DNA of 64,000 nucleotides, taken from NCBI GenBank assembly GCA_000720845.1, contig JODU01000016.1:119065-183064 (forward strand), written 5' to 3'. The position numbers and the translations under genes were made by a program. The notes under the pieces are model-generated. The model was not told the origin of the DNA and did not search any database. It saw nothing but the letters and a program-made list of their open reading frames with translations. This document shows, one piece after another, positions 8,958 through 19,702 of the stretch; the first letter of the stretch is position 1, and every line of letters starts with the position of its first letter. This DNA is from Kitasatospora aureofaciens. Its GTDB lineage: Bacteria; Actinomycetota; Actinomycetes; Streptomycetales; Streptomycetaceae.

Positions 8958-8988
8958 TTGACCCTCACGCGGCGTGATGCCGCATTGT
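8958..8988 (+). promoter_or_regulatory. MerR-type promoter with 19-bp spacer
   Basis: A -35 TTGACC (8958-8963) and a -10 CATTGT (8983-8988) are separated by 19 bp, the over-long spacing typical of MerR-activated promoters. Inside the spacer is the 13-bp inverted repeat TCACGC-G-GCGTGA (8965-8977). Transcription would start at about 8995, making the GTG at 8996 leaderless. Confidence 0.65.
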
Positions 8989-8995
8989 CGGTGGC

Positions 8996-10111
8996 GTGGA
9001 GGAGCACCTGACCGTGGGACGCGTGGCCGAGTCGGCCGGAGTGAGCGTCCGCACGCTGCATCACTATGACGACATCGGCCTCGTGCGGCCGTCCGCGCGG
9101 ACCGCGGCCGGCTACCGGGCCTACTCGGCGGACGACGTGGAGCGGCTGCGGAAGGTCCTGGCCTACCGGCGGCTCGGTTTCGGACTGCGCGACATCGCGG
9201 ACCTCGTCGACGACCCGGCCACCGACGCGGTCGCCCACCTGCGCCGGCTGCGCGGCCTGCTGGCGCAACGGCGCGACCGCGCCGCCTCCATGGTGACGGC
9301 GATCGACCGGGAACTGGGGGCGCGGGCGATGGGGATCAGGACGACACCGGAGGACCAACTCAGGGCGTTCGGCGCGCAGTTGTACGAGAACATCGGGGCC
9401 GCCTACCCTGCGACACGGCGCACCGAACCGCGGATCGCCGCGCAGGTGTGGGAGGCGCTCGGCGACGCGCGGACGGTGCTGAACGTGGGCGCCGGCACCG
9501 GCTCCTACGAGCCCCCGGACCGGGAGGTGACCGCGGTGGAGCCGTCGGCGGTCATGCGCGCGCAGCGCCCCGCGGGCGCGGCTCGGTGCGTGGCCGCCGC
9601 CGCGGAGAGCCTGCCGTTCGAGGACCAGTCCTTCGACGCCGCGATGGCCTTCAGCACCGTGCACCACTGGCACGACCCGATCGCCGGACTGCGGGAGATG
9701 CGCCGGGTCGCCCGTCGCGTGGTGGTGTTCACGCACGACGCCGGTGACACCGGCTGGCGGCACCGGTTCTGGCTGACCCGTGACTACCTGCCCGAGGTCG
9801 CGGACCTGGTCGCGGACCGGCCCCCGGTGGACCGGCTGGCCCGCGCGATCGGGGCCCGCCTGGAGCCGGTGCTCATCCCCTGGGACTGCGCGGACGGCTT
9901 CCTGGAAGCCTACTGGCGCCGGCCGGAGGCGTATCTGGAGGAGCCTGTGCGCCGCGCGGTCTCCGTGTGGACCAGGGTCGGGCCGGCGGACGAGCGACGG
10001 GCGGTGGCCGCCCTCCGCGACGACCTCTCCTCGGGCCGCTGGACCGAGCGCAACCGCGACCTCCTGGGTCTCGACGCGGCGGAGCTCGGCCTCCGACTGC
10101 TCGTGGCCTGA
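8996..10111 (+). CDS. MerR regulator fused to a class I SAM methyltransferase
   Basis: A 371-residue two-domain protein. Residues 1-110 form a MerR DNA-binding domain (VGRVAESAGVSVRTLHHYDDIGLV, then GYRAYSADDVERLRKVLAYRRLGF) with a coiled-coil helix. From about residue 120 a class I methyltransferase follows: motif I VLNVGAGTGSYEP, an acidic VTAVEPS strand, ESLPFEDQSFDAAMAFSTVHHW, as in Methyltransf_11 proteins. The methyltransferase half may be the effector or sensor of the MerR half, or an enzyme controlling its own supply. GTG start, probably leaderless from the MerR-type promoter just upstream. Confidence 0.88.
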   Translation: MEEHLTVGRVAESAGVSVRTLHHYDDIGLVRPSARTAAGYRAYSADDVERLRKVLAYRRLGFGLRDIADLVDDPATDAVAHLRRLRGLLAQRRDRAASMVTAIDRELGARAMGIRTTPEDQLRAFGAQLYENIGAAYPATRRTEPRIAAQVWEALGDARTVLNVGAGTGSYEPPDREVTAVEPSAVMRAQRPAGAARCVAAAAESLPFEDQSFDAAMAFSTVHHWHDPIAGLREMRRVARRVVVFTHDAGDTGWRHRFWLTRDYLPEVADLVADRPPVDRLARAIGARLEPVLIPWDCADGFLEAYWRRPEAYLEEPVRRAVSVWTRVGPADERRAVAALRDDLSSGRWTERNRDLLGLDAAELGLRLLVA

Positions 10112-10583
10112 ACCAACGCTGCGCGGGTGCGCAGGCGACGGGAGAATCACGTGACGCCCGGCAGCCCGGACTGCGCGATGGCGGGCTGGCGGGATGGGGG
10201 ATCGAGGCGGATGGCGGGAATCGGATTACGCGGTGGCGGGAAGAGATCCCTGGGGTTTCACCGGTCCGTTGATCAACTCTCAAAGCTTGAGCACGAATTA
10301 CACACATCCCCTCTACACGGTGGCCCCGATGGTCTAGATTGACCGTGCTTCAGCTGTTCAGGCACGAGGCGACCGGTAATGATCTTTAGGTCCGGAGCAG
10401 GGGGGTCTGCTGTTGTCAGTGCGCATTGCTCGTATTGCTGTGCCATAGCCGGAACGTTGTGCGCGGGCAGGCCGGGGGGCCGTCCGTGGGGAGGAACAGC
10501 GCGGCGCGGGAGGCGGGGGTCTCCCGAGGGGGAGGAACAGTGCTAGGCGAATACGTCGAACCACTGGGAACCTGGGGGGTTCT
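10112..10583 (+). promoter_or_regulatory. long promoter and leader region of the polysaccharide operon
   Basis: A 472-base gap with no supported gene. A plausible promoter is TCTACA (10312-10317), 17-bp spacer, TAGATT (10335-10340), giving a transcript start near 10347 and a leader of about 237 bases. Upstream lies the inverted repeat CTCAA-AGC-TTGAG (10279-10291). The leader contains the motif GGGGAGGAACAG twice (near 10490 and 10530); a related sequence recurs before the UGD gene near 12118. A short frame begins at a GTG (10540) right after the second copy. No known riboswitch recognised. Confidence 0.5.
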
Positions 10584-12062
10584 GTGCGGCAAGGGGGATT
10601 GGTCAGCCCGTTTCCGTCTGCGAGCGGGCAGCTGGCGGACGGAGCAACCAGCCGGCCCGCGAGCGACTGGGAGCAGCGATATCGCCGTACCGTGATCACC
10701 AGCGATGCCGTGACCACCGCTTTCGTGGTGGCGGGCATCGGCAATTTCTTCGGGGTCCGGGACGCGGCCAACTGGCACGAGAAATGGGGAATTCTCGCGT
10801 TCGGCACCTGGCTGCTGGTTCTGGGCGCGCTCGCGGTGAGCCGGTCGTGGGCACCGGCCGTACTCGGTCAGGGCGCCGAGGAATTCCGCCGGCTCGGACG
10901 CTCGCTGTTCGTGGCGACCGTCGTGCTGGCGCTCGGCGGAATCGCCCTCACCTCGCGCAACATCAAACTCTGGATCTTCGTCGCCGTTCCCGCGATCGCG
11001 ATCGTCACCATGATCTCGCGCTATGCGCTGCGCGTCCGGCTGCACCGGCAGCGCAAGGAGGGGCGCTGCCTGCGACCGGTGCTCGCCGCGGGCAGCCCGG
11101 CCACCGTGCGCGATCTGATCGCCCGGACCCGGAGGTTCCCGCACCTCGGCTGGCGCGTGGACGCGGTCTGCACGACGCTCGGCGCCGGGGTCGAGCGTGA
11201 CGAACTGGACGGAGTGCCGGTCGTCGGCCCGCTGGAGCACGTCGCGCATCACGTCCGCCGCGACGGCTACCGGGTGGTCGCGGTCACCCCGGACCCGCAC
11301 TGGTCACCGCACCGGCTGCAGCGGCTGGCCTGGAACCTGGAGGGCAGCGACGCCGAGATGGTCGTGGCCCCCGTGCTGATGGAGGTGGCCGGTCCGCGGC
11401 TGCACGTCGACGCGGTGCTCGGGATACCGCTGCTGCGGGTCAGCATGCCGACTTTCACCGGGGGCCGCCGGGTCGTCAAGGCGGTGGTCGACCGGCTGGG
11501 CGCGGCGGTCCTGCTGGCGCTCTTCGCACCGCTGATGGTGTTCGTCGCACTGCTCGTCCTGGCGGACAGCCGGGGCGGGGCGTTCTACCGCCAGCGCAGG
11601 GTCGGCAAGAACGGTCGCGAGTTCACCATACTCAAGTTCCGCACCATGGTCGCCGGCGCCGACCGGGCACGTGCCGCGCTGGCCGACCGCAACGAGGGCG
11701 CGGGCCTGCTGTTCAAGCTCCGCCGGGACCCCCGGGTGACCCGGGTGGGAGCCGTACTGCGCCGTTACTCGATCGACGAGCTGCCGCAGCTGTTCAACGT
11801 ACTCACCGGATCGATGTCGCTCGTGGGTCCGCGGCCTCCGCTGCCCGAGGAGTCCGCGGCGTACGGGCCGGACATCCGAAGACGGCTGCTGGTCAAGCCC
11901 GGACTCACCGGCCTGTGGCAGATCAGCGGACGCAGCGACCTGCCGTGGGACGAGGCGGTCCGGCTGGACCTGCGGTACGTGGAGGACTGGTCGCTCGCGC
12001 TGGACACAGTGATCTTGTGGAAGACGCTGCGCGCGGTGGTCCATGGGCACGGGGCGTACTGA
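10584..12062 (+). CDS. polyprenyl-phosphate sugar phosphotransferase (initiating transferase)
   Basis: A 492-residue WbaP/CpsE-like enzyme that transfers a sugar-1-phosphate from a nucleotide sugar to undecaprenyl phosphate, the first step of repeat-unit assembly on the inner face of the membrane. The N-terminal third holds several membrane segments (TTAFVVAGIGNFFG, GILAFGTWLLVLGALAV, LFVATVVLALGGIAL, WIFVAVPAIAIV). A further segment precedes the catalytic domain, which has FYRQRRVGKNGREFTILKFRTM, RRYSIDELPQLFNVL, MSLVGPRPPLP and KPGLTGLWQISGR. The GTG at 10584 has GGGGGG upstream. First gene of the polysaccharide operon. Confidence 0.93.
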   Translation: MRQGGLVSPFPSASGQLADGATSRPASDWEQRYRRTVITSDAVTTAFVVAGIGNFFGVRDAANWHEKWGILAFGTWLLVLGALAVSRSWAPAVLGQGAEEFRRLGRSLFVATVVLALGGIALTSRNIKLWIFVAVPAIAIVTMISRYALRVRLHRQRKEGRCLRPVLAAGSPATVRDLIARTRRFPHLGWRVDAVCTTLGAGVERDELDGVPVVGPLEHVAHHVRRDGYRVVAVTPDPHWSPHRLQRLAWNLEGSDAEMVVAPVLMEVAGPRLHVDAVLGIPLLRVSMPTFTGGRRVVKAVVDRLGAAVLLALFAPLMVFVALLVLADSRGGAFYRQRRVGKNGREFTILKFRTMVAGADRARAALADRNEGAGLLFKLRRDPRVTRVGAVLRRYSIDELPQLFNVLTGSMSLVGPRPPLPEESAAYGPDIRRRLLVKPGLTGLWQISGRSDLPWDEAVRLDLRYVEDWSLALDTVILWKTLRAVVHGHGAY

Positions 12063-12132
12063 TGCGCGAGGGCCGCCGGGCCGACGCGTGGATCGCAGAC
12101 CGTCGGGGTCTGCCTGGGGGGAGGAACGTGTC

Positions 12133-13447
<1,315 letters not shown>

Positions 13448-13458
<11 letters not shown>

Positions 13459-14788
13459 CTCGACGTCCGGTGACACGCCGCTCGGCGGCAGCACCGGCGA
13501 CCGGCCGGGGCGGCGCGCGCTGATCCTGGTGGAGAACCTGTCGGTGCCCTTCGACCGGCGGGTGTGGCAGGAGTGCACGACCCTGCGCGACGCGGGCTGG
13601 GAGGTGCACGTCATCTGCCCCCGGGGCACCAAGCGGGACACGGAGGCCGAAGCGGTCGTCGAGGGGGTGCGCATCCACCGCTACCCGTTGCGCGCGGCCA
13701 CCGGAGGACCGGCCGGCTACCTGCGGGAGTACGGCGCGGCGCTCTGGCACACCGCCCGGCTGGCCCGCAGGGTCGGCCCGGTCGACGTGGTCCACGCCTG
13801 CAACCCGCCCGACCTGCTGTTCCTTCCGGCCCTGTGGCTCCAGCGGCGCGGCGCGCGGTTCGTCTTCGACCAGCACGACCTGATACCCGAGCTGTACCTC
13901 TCCCGGTTCGGCCGCGGCAAGGACTTCCTCTACCGCGCCGTGTGCGCCCTGGAGCGGATGACCTACCGGGCCGCGGACATCGTGCTCGCCACGAACGAGA
14001 GCTACAAGGACGTCGCGGTGCACCGGGGCGGCCGGCGCCCGGACGACGTCTTCGTGGTGCGCAGCGCGCCCGCGACCGACCGCTTTCAACCGGTCCCGCC
14101 CGACCCGGAGTTGAAGCGCGGCAAGCCTCATCTGCTGTGCTACCTGGGCGTCATGGGTCCTCAGGACGGCGTCGACTACGCCCTGCGGGCCCTGGCGAAA
14201 CTGCGCGACGAGGTCGGACGGACCGACTGGCACGCGGTGTTCGTCGGCTCCGGTGACGCCTTCGACGCCATGGTGGAGCTGTCCCGGTCACTGGGGCTCG
14301 GTGAGCAGGTGCAGTTCACCGGGCGCATTCCGGACGCCGACCTGGTGCGTTACCTGTCCACGGCGGACGTGTGCCTCTCCCCCGACCCGCGCAATCCGCT
14401 CAACGACGTGTCGACCATGAACAAGGTCCTGGAGTACATGGCGATGGGCCGGCCGATCGTCTCGTTCGACCTCCGGGAGGCGCGCGTCTCCGCCGGTGAC
14501 GCCGCCCTGTACGCGGCCGCCAACGACGAGGCGGAGTTCGCCGGGCTGGTCGCGCGGTTGCTTGACGACCCGGACGAGCGCGCCCGGATGGGCAAGATCG
14601 GCCAGGAACGCGTCAACGGGCAGCTCTCCTGGCGCAACTCGCAGACGGCGCTGCTCGCCGCGTACGCCGCCGCCTGCCGCAACCACATTCCGGTGCCGGC
14701 GGGCGTCCCGGTCGGAGCGGGGATCACGGCCGGGATCAGAGCGGGGATCAGGGCAAGGATCAAAGCAGGGGGAAGGTCGCGCCGTTGA
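13448..14788 (+). CDS. family 4 glycosyltransferase
   Basis: A 446-residue GT-B fold glycosyltransferase. An N-terminal acceptor half starts LILVENLSVPFDRRVWQE and contains FDQHDLIPELYLSRFG; the C-terminal donor half contains FTGRIPDADLVRYLSTADVCLSPD and VLEYMAMGRPIVSFDL. The TTG at 13448 overlaps the dehydrogenase gene by 11 bases. The C-terminus carries a run of GI(T/R)A units encoded by four 12-bp tandem repeats. It probably adds the second sugar of the repeat unit on the cytosolic side. Confidence 0.9.
14721..14768 (+). repeat. four 12-bp tandem repeats in the 3' end of a glycosyltransferase gene
   Basis: Four consecutive 12-bp units beginning GGATCA (14721, 14733, 14745, 14757) diverge slightly from one another and encode GITA, GIRA, GIRA, RIKA-like tetrads at the C-terminus. 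In-frame copy number change would only alter tail length. Confidence 0.8.
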
Positions 14789-16152
14789 GCGATGACACGA
14801 TACGCCTGGTCACGGTCGGGCGAATTCTCCGTCGGCGCCGGCGGCTGCTCGCCGTCCTCGTCGTGGTGGGCGCACTCGTCGGCTACGGCGTCTCGGTGCT
14901 GTTCCCGCCGCGCTACACGGCGTCCGCCTCGGTCCTGCTGCCGGGACCGTGGGAGGAGCGCGAGCTGGTCACCCAGGTCGAGATCGCGACCAGTTCGTCG
15001 GTGGTCGACCGGGCGGGCGAGGAGCTCGGCTGGAGCGGGGTGAGCGACAGCGAGCTGCGTGACCGGGTGAGCGCCGAGACCGCCGACGGGAACGTCGTCA
15101 AGATCTCCGGCACGGCCGAGAGCCCGGAGCGTGCGCAGCGGCTCTCGGACGAAGTGGCCAAGCAGTTCGTGACGTTCGCGGCGCGGATCGCGAGCGGCAG
15201 CACCGATCCCGACGAGGCGGCGGGGCCGGAGGCACTGCGGGAGCAGGTCAAGCGGACCAACCAGCGCATCACCGACCTGGCCAACGCGGCAGATCCGGGG
15301 CAGACCGTGGAGAGCGTGCAGGCCCGCACCGAGCTGGAGAAGCTGCGCACCACGCTGCAGGAGGCCATGCAGAAGCTCGAGGAGGCCGACCCGGCCAACA
15401 ACAGGGCCGGCCTGGTCGTCATGGGGCCGGCGGCCCGGCCGACCGGCGAGGCTCCGCCGACGAGGGCGCAGCTCATCGGCGGCGGCGCGCTGCTGTTCTT
15501 CGTACTCGCGATCGTCGGTCATCTCGCCGCGGCGCGGGTGAACCGGCGGCTGCGCTCCGAACGCGAGATCGCTGCCGCGCTGCGCTCGGCGCTGCTGGGC
15601 ACCGTCGACGTACCCCGTGACCGGCGCGCCCACCGGCCGAAGGCGCGCGGCGCGCGGGCCCGGCTCCGGTGGCTGCTGGGCACCGACGTCCGGTGGGACC
15701 TGCCGGTCCCGCAGTCCTCCGGCGACGAGGCCGGGCGGCGGCTCCGCTACCGGCGGGTGTGCGCGCGCCTGCGGGAACGGCTGCCGGACGCCCGGCGGCT
15801 GCTGGTCGTCGTAACGGACGACGACGAGGTCGCCCGACGGGCCGCGGAGCGGCTCGCCGCCGAGGCCGAGGGCGAACCGCTGCTGCGGCTGGTGGAGGTC
15901 CCGGTCGCCCGGCCGATGGTGCCGGACCGTGACACCGAGTCCGGTGTCCTGCTCGTGCTGGGCGCGGGCAGCCGCACCGCGGAGGAACTCGCCGGCCTCG
16001 CCGAGGCGTGCGCGGACGGCGGGCACGCGGTCGTCGGCGTCGTCGTCGCCGGCGCGGTCCGGGCCCGTCCGGCGGGACCGGCCGGCCGCCCTCCGGAGAA
16101 CGCCACCGCGGTGGCTCCGGTGCACGAGAACGCGACGGGAGGTGCCGCGTGA
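14785..16152 (+). CDS. Wzz-like chain-length protein with degenerate kinase-like domain
   Basis: A 455-residue membrane protein. One membrane segment lies near residues 20-42 (LLAVLVVVGALVGYGVSVLF), an extracytoplasmic helical domain with coiled-coil character (ELEKLRTTLQEAMQKLEEAD) follows, then a second segment near 232-252 (GGGALLFFVLAIVGHLAA): the Wzz/PCP layout controlling polymer length. The cytoplasmic tail ends in a fold-like pattern (LLVVVTDDDE, GVLLVLGAGSRTAEELAGL, VVGVVVAG) resembling BY-kinases but without a Walker A lysine. TTG start overlaps the preceding stop (TTGA). Confidence 0.8.
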   Translation: MSDDTIRLVTVGRILRRRRRLLAVLVVVGALVGYGVSVLFPPRYTASASVLLPGPWEERELVTQVEIATSSSVVDRAGEELGWSGVSDSELRDRVSAETADGNVVKISGTAESPERAQRLSDEVAKQFVTFAARIASGSTDPDEAAGPEALREQVKRTNQRITDLANAADPGQTVESVQARTELEKLRTTLQEAMQKLEEADPANNRAGLVVMGPAARPTGEAPPTRAQLIGGGALLFFVLAIVGHLAAARVNRRLRSEREIAAALRSALLGTVDVPRDRRAHRPKARGARARLRWLLGTDVRWDLPVPQSSGDEAGRRLRYRRVCARLRERLPDARRLLVVVTDDDEVARRAAERLAAEAEGEPLLRLVEVPVARPMVPDRDTESGVLLVLGAGSRTAEELAGLAEACADGGHAVVGVVVAGAVRARPAGPAGRPPENATAVAPVHENATGGAA

Positions 16153-17711
16153 CGACGAGTACGGCTTCGCAGTCGTCCGCCTCCGCTCCGCTGCTGGACC
16201 TGCAGGCACTGGTCGTGGCGGTGCGCAGGCGGCGGCGCCTGTGGGCCTCGCTGGCCCTGCTGGGCCTGCTGGCCGGCGCGGCCGTGGCGGTCCTGCTGCC
16301 GCCCAGGCCGGCCGCGGTGGCCAAGGTGCTGGTCGCGCACAAGGACGACCAGCCGAACGACACCGGAACGCTGATCCGCACCGATGTCGAACTGCTGGAC
16401 ACCACACGGATCGCCGCCGAGGCCCTGCGGTCCCTCGGCTCCCGGGAGGACCCGGAAGACTTCATGCAGGACTACCGGGGCACCGGGCTGACCAACAACC
16501 TGCTGCGGATCGACGTGACGGGTGACAGCGACGCGGACGCGGTGGCCCGGGCCAAGGCGCTGGCCGAGACGTTCGTCGCGGACCACGTACGGCGGATGCG
16601 GGAGGGCGCCGAGGCCGAGTCGGAGTCCCTGCTGGACCAGCGTGACCGCATGCGCAAGGAGCTGGCCGAGGTCAACAGGTCGATCGGGGACCGCTCGCCG
16701 GACGACGAGCCGAAGGCGTCGGCGAGCATCGAGTCGCTCTTCGCCCGCCGGGCCGAACTCGACTCGCGGATCGCCGAGTTCGACCAGCGGGCCGCGGAGG
16801 CGCTCACCGGCACGCCCGAGGTGGTCGCCGGCACGAAGATCGTGGACGCCCCGCACGCGGTGCGGCACTCCTTGCCGAGGGCCGTGGCCACCGATGCCGC
16901 GATCGGGCTGGTCCTCGGGCTCGTTCTCGGGCTCGCGCTGGCCGCGGTCGGCGCGGTGGTCGCGGACCGCCCCGTGCTGCGCCGGGAGATCGCCGCGCAC
17001 CTGGGCGCCTCGGTCCTCGCGGAGCTGCGCCGCGGGCCGCGCCGGTCGGCCCGGTCGTGGCAGCGCCGGCGGACCCGGGCGGCACGCGAACGGCTCGCCA
17101 CCACGCTGGCCCGCGTCGTGCGCGGTTCCGTGGAACCGGTGTCGCTGCTGGAACTGGGCTGTGCGCGCGGCACCGCCGTGATCGCCCTGGACGTCGCCGG
17201 AGCGCTTCAGGCGGACGGGCCCGTGGTCGTCGTGGACGGTCTGCCCGGCACGGAACTCGCCGCCGGCCGGGGGAAACCGGGCGGCCCCACCGTGCTGAGC
17301 GGCGAGCGCGCCGCGGCCGAGCCGCTCCATGTGCGCCGGCTCGGCGTCGGCTCGGTGGCGCCCGGTACGGCGTGGACCGACCTCCATTACCTCGGCAGCC
17401 GGACGGTGCTCGTCGTGCGGGTGGGGCACGCCAGCACCGCCTGGCTGCACACCGTGGCGCGGCAGCTCGCGGACCAGCGCATCGCCGTGATCGGGGTGGT
17501 CCTGATCGACCCCGATCCGCGCGACCGGACCGACGGCACCCTGTGGGACGGTCCGCACCTCGCGCGGCGTGGCCACGACGAACGGCCGAAGCGGCACAAC
17601 GGCGGGGGAACCTCCCACGCCGTCCAGGCGGTGGGGGACGGCCGGCTCCGGGCGGAACGGCCCTCGATGCCGGCCGCGACGGTCCCGGACAGCGATCAGG
17701 AGGCGCGGTAG
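16149..17711 (+). CDS. second Wzz-like protein with degenerate kinase-like domain
   Basis: A 520-residue paralogue of its upstream neighbour. Membrane segments lie near residues 31-50 (LWASLALLGLLAGAAVAVLL) and around 245-270 (AAIGLVLGLVLGLALAAVGAVVA), with a periplasm-side helical domain between. The cytoplasmic part reads LLELGCARGTAVIALDVAGALQ then VVVVDGLPG and VLVVRVGHASTAWLH ... IAVIGVVLID, the strand order of a CpsD-like tyrosine kinase, but the P-loop lacks GK[S/T]. Probably a structural or regulatory partner for polymerisation and export. GTG start overlaps the upstream stop (GTGA). Confidence 0.8.
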   Translation: MTTSTASQSSASAPLLDLQALVVAVRRRRRLWASLALLGLLAGAAVAVLLPPRPAAVAKVLVAHKDDQPNDTGTLIRTDVELLDTTRIAAEALRSLGSREDPEDFMQDYRGTGLTNNLLRIDVTGDSDADAVARAKALAETFVADHVRRMREGAEAESESLLDQRDRMRKELAEVNRSIGDRSPDDEPKASASIESLFARRAELDSRIAEFDQRAAEALTGTPEVVAGTKIVDAPHAVRHSLPRAVATDAAIGLVLGLVLGLALAAVGAVVADRPVLRREIAAHLGASVLAELRRGPRRSARSWQRRRTRAARERLATTLARVVRGSVEPVSLLELGCARGTAVIALDVAGALQADGPVVVVDGLPGTELAAGRGKPGGPTVLSGERAAAEPLHVRRLGVGSVAPGTAWTDLHYLGSRTVLVVRVGHASTAWLHTVARQLADQRIAVIGVVLIDPDPRDRTDGTLWDGPHLARRGHDERPKRHNGGGTSHAVQAVGDGRLRAERPSMPAATVPDSDQEAR

Positions 17712-17714
17712 CAC

Positions 17715-19649
17715 ATGTGCGGCATCGCAGGCACGTACCACTGGCCGGACGGCAAGGCCGTGACCGACCGGCTCACCGACGTCCTCGCCCACCGCGGTCC
17801 GGACGGTGCGGGCCGCTACGGCCATCCCGCCGGGGACGGCGAGGTGCAGCTCGGGCACCGCCGGCTGGCCATCATCGACCTGTCCGGGACGGGCGCCCAG
17901 CCGATGGTCTCGGACGGCCTCGCCCTGACCTACAACGGCGAGCTGTACAACGCGCCCGAACTGCGCGGCGAGCTGGAGTCCGCGGGGGTGCGCTTCCGGG
18001 GCACCTCCGACACCGAGGTGGTGCTGGAGGCCTGGCGGCGCTGGGGCACCGACTGCCTGGCCCGGCTGCGCGGCATGTTCGCGTTCGCGGTCTTCGACGA
18101 GCGCACCGGTGAACTGGTGCTCGCCCGCGACCAGCTCGGCATCAAGCCGCTGTTCCTGCTGCGGCGCGGCGGGGGTCTGGTGTTCGCCTCCGAACTCAAG
18201 GCGCTCGCCGCCGTGACCGGCGGGAAGCTGGAGGTGGACCACGCGGCGCTGGTGGCCTCGCTGCTGTACTACTGGGTGCCTGACTCGCGCTGCGCGTTCC
18301 GCGAGGCGGAGAAGCTGCCGCCGGGGAGCTGGCTGCGGTGCCGGCCCGACGGCCGGGTGGAGCGCGGCAGGTTCTGGAACCTGAGGGACGTCGCCGCCGA
18401 GGGCCGGGAGCGGGCCCTGAGCGGCGAGCAGCCGGACCTGGCCGCCGTGGTCGAGGAGTCGACCCGGCGCCACCTGCTCTCGGACGTGCCGGTGGCGACG
18501 TTCCTCTCCGGCGGGCTGGACTCCAGCTACCTCACCGCGCTGGCCGCCCGCGACCGGCCCGGCATCTCCGCCTACACGATCGGCTTCCGCGCCGAGGACG
18601 CCAGGTTCGAGGCGATGCCCGACGACCTGCGCTACGCCCGGCAGGTGGCCGAGCGGTTCGGCGTCGACCTGCACGAGATCGAGATCGCCCCGAACGTGCT
18701 CGACCTGCTGCCGCGGATGACGTACCACCTGGACGAGCCGATCGGCGACCCCGCCGCGATCAACACCTTCCTGATCTGCTCGGCCGCCCGGGAGGCCGGG
18801 GTCAAGGTGATGCTCTCGGGGATGGGTGCCGACGAGCTGTTCGCCGGGTACCGCAAGCACCTGGCCAACGTGCTGGCGCTGCGCTACCAGCGCGTGCCGC
18901 GGCCGCTGCGGCGCGGGCTGTCCGCGGCCGTGGACCGGCTCCCGGTCGCGACGAGCCGCCGGGGCTACCGGTCGGTGCGCTTCGCGAAGCGGTTCCTCTC
19001 CTTCGCCGACCTGCCGGAGGAGACCGCCTTCCGGCGCAGCTACACGATGTACGACCGGGCGGAGCTGCTCGCCCTGATCGATCCGGATCTGGCCGGGACG
19101 GTCGACGACGTGCTGACCGAGCACGCGGACGTCTACCAGGACAACGACCTCGACGACTTCGTGAACCGCATGTGCCTGGGCGATGCCCGGATGTTCCTGC
19201 CGGGCCTGAACCTCGCCTACACGGACCGCTCCAGCATGGCCGCGTCGACCGAGGTACGGGTGCCGTACGTGGACGTCGAGGTGGTGAAGGCGGCGTTCGC
19301 CGTCCCCGGTGACCGCAAGATCGTCAAACGGCAGGGCAAGGCCGTCCTGAAGGAGGCGGCGGCCTCGGTCCTGCCCCGGGAGATCGTGTACCGGCCCAAG
19401 GGTCTGTTCAGCGCCCCGCTGCGGGCCTGGATGAGCCGGGACCTGGCGCCGCTGGTGCGCGAGGTGGTGAACGACGGCGAGCTGGTGCGCTCCGGTTTCC
19501 TGCGCCGCGACGCGCTTCAGCGGCTCGTCGCCGAGGACGCCTCCGGGCAGCGGGACTTCTCCAAGCACCTGTGGCACGTGCTGACCCTCGAGTACTGGTA
19601 CCGCGGCGCCACCTCGGGGGCCGGCCACGACTCCCCGTCGACGGCGTAG
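17715..19649 (+). CDS. asparagine synthase-like glutamine amidotransferase
   Basis: A 644-residue AsnB-type enzyme. MCGIAGTY gives the catalytic Cys2 of the class II glutaminase domain (about 1-210). The synthetase domain has the ATP-pyrophosphatase loop LSGGLDSS near 265-272 and conserved SGMGADELFAGY. Free asparagine synthesis is possible, but within polysaccharide clusters such proteins (WbpS-like) amidate the carboxyl of uronic acids. Its position three bases after the Wzz-like gene and near a uronate-forming dehydrogenase favours that role. Confidence 0.88.
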   Translation: MCGIAGTYHWPDGKAVTDRLTDVLAHRGPDGAGRYGHPAGDGEVQLGHRRLAIIDLSGTGAQPMVSDGLALTYNGELYNAPELRGELESAGVRFRGTSDTEVVLEAWRRWGTDCLARLRGMFAFAVFDERTGELVLARDQLGIKPLFLLRRGGGLVFASELKALAAVTGGKLEVDHAALVASLLYYWVPDSRCAFREAEKLPPGSWLRCRPDGRVERGRFWNLRDVAAEGRERALSGEQPDLAAVVEESTRRHLLSDVPVATFLSGGLDSSYLTALAARDRPGISAYTIGFRAEDARFEAMPDDLRYARQVAERFGVDLHEIEIAPNVLDLLPRMTYHLDEPIGDPAAINTFLICSAAREAGVKVMLSGMGADELFAGYRKHLANVLALRYQRVPRPLRRGLSAAVDRLPVATSRRGYRSVRFAKRFLSFADLPEETAFRRSYTMYDRAELLALIDPDLAGTVDDVLTEHADVYQDNDLDDFVNRMCLGDARMFLPGLNLAYTDRSSMAASTEVRVPYVDVEVVKAAFAVPGDRKIVKRQGKAVLKEAAASVLPREIVYRPKGLFSAPLRAWMSRDLAPLVREVVNDGELVRSGFLRRDALQRLVAEDASGQRDFSKHLWHVLTLEYWYRGATSGAGHDSPSTA

Positions 19650-19702
19650 CACCCCGGCACCTCCCCCGCACCAAGACCGGCAGAGAGACAAGAGGACCTT
19701 CG

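Noticed and set aside
10540..10695. Short frame from GTG 10540 as a separate protein-coding gene
   Set aside because: It overlaps the initiating transferase almost entirely after 10584 and has no recognisable motif; kept only as a possible leader feature.
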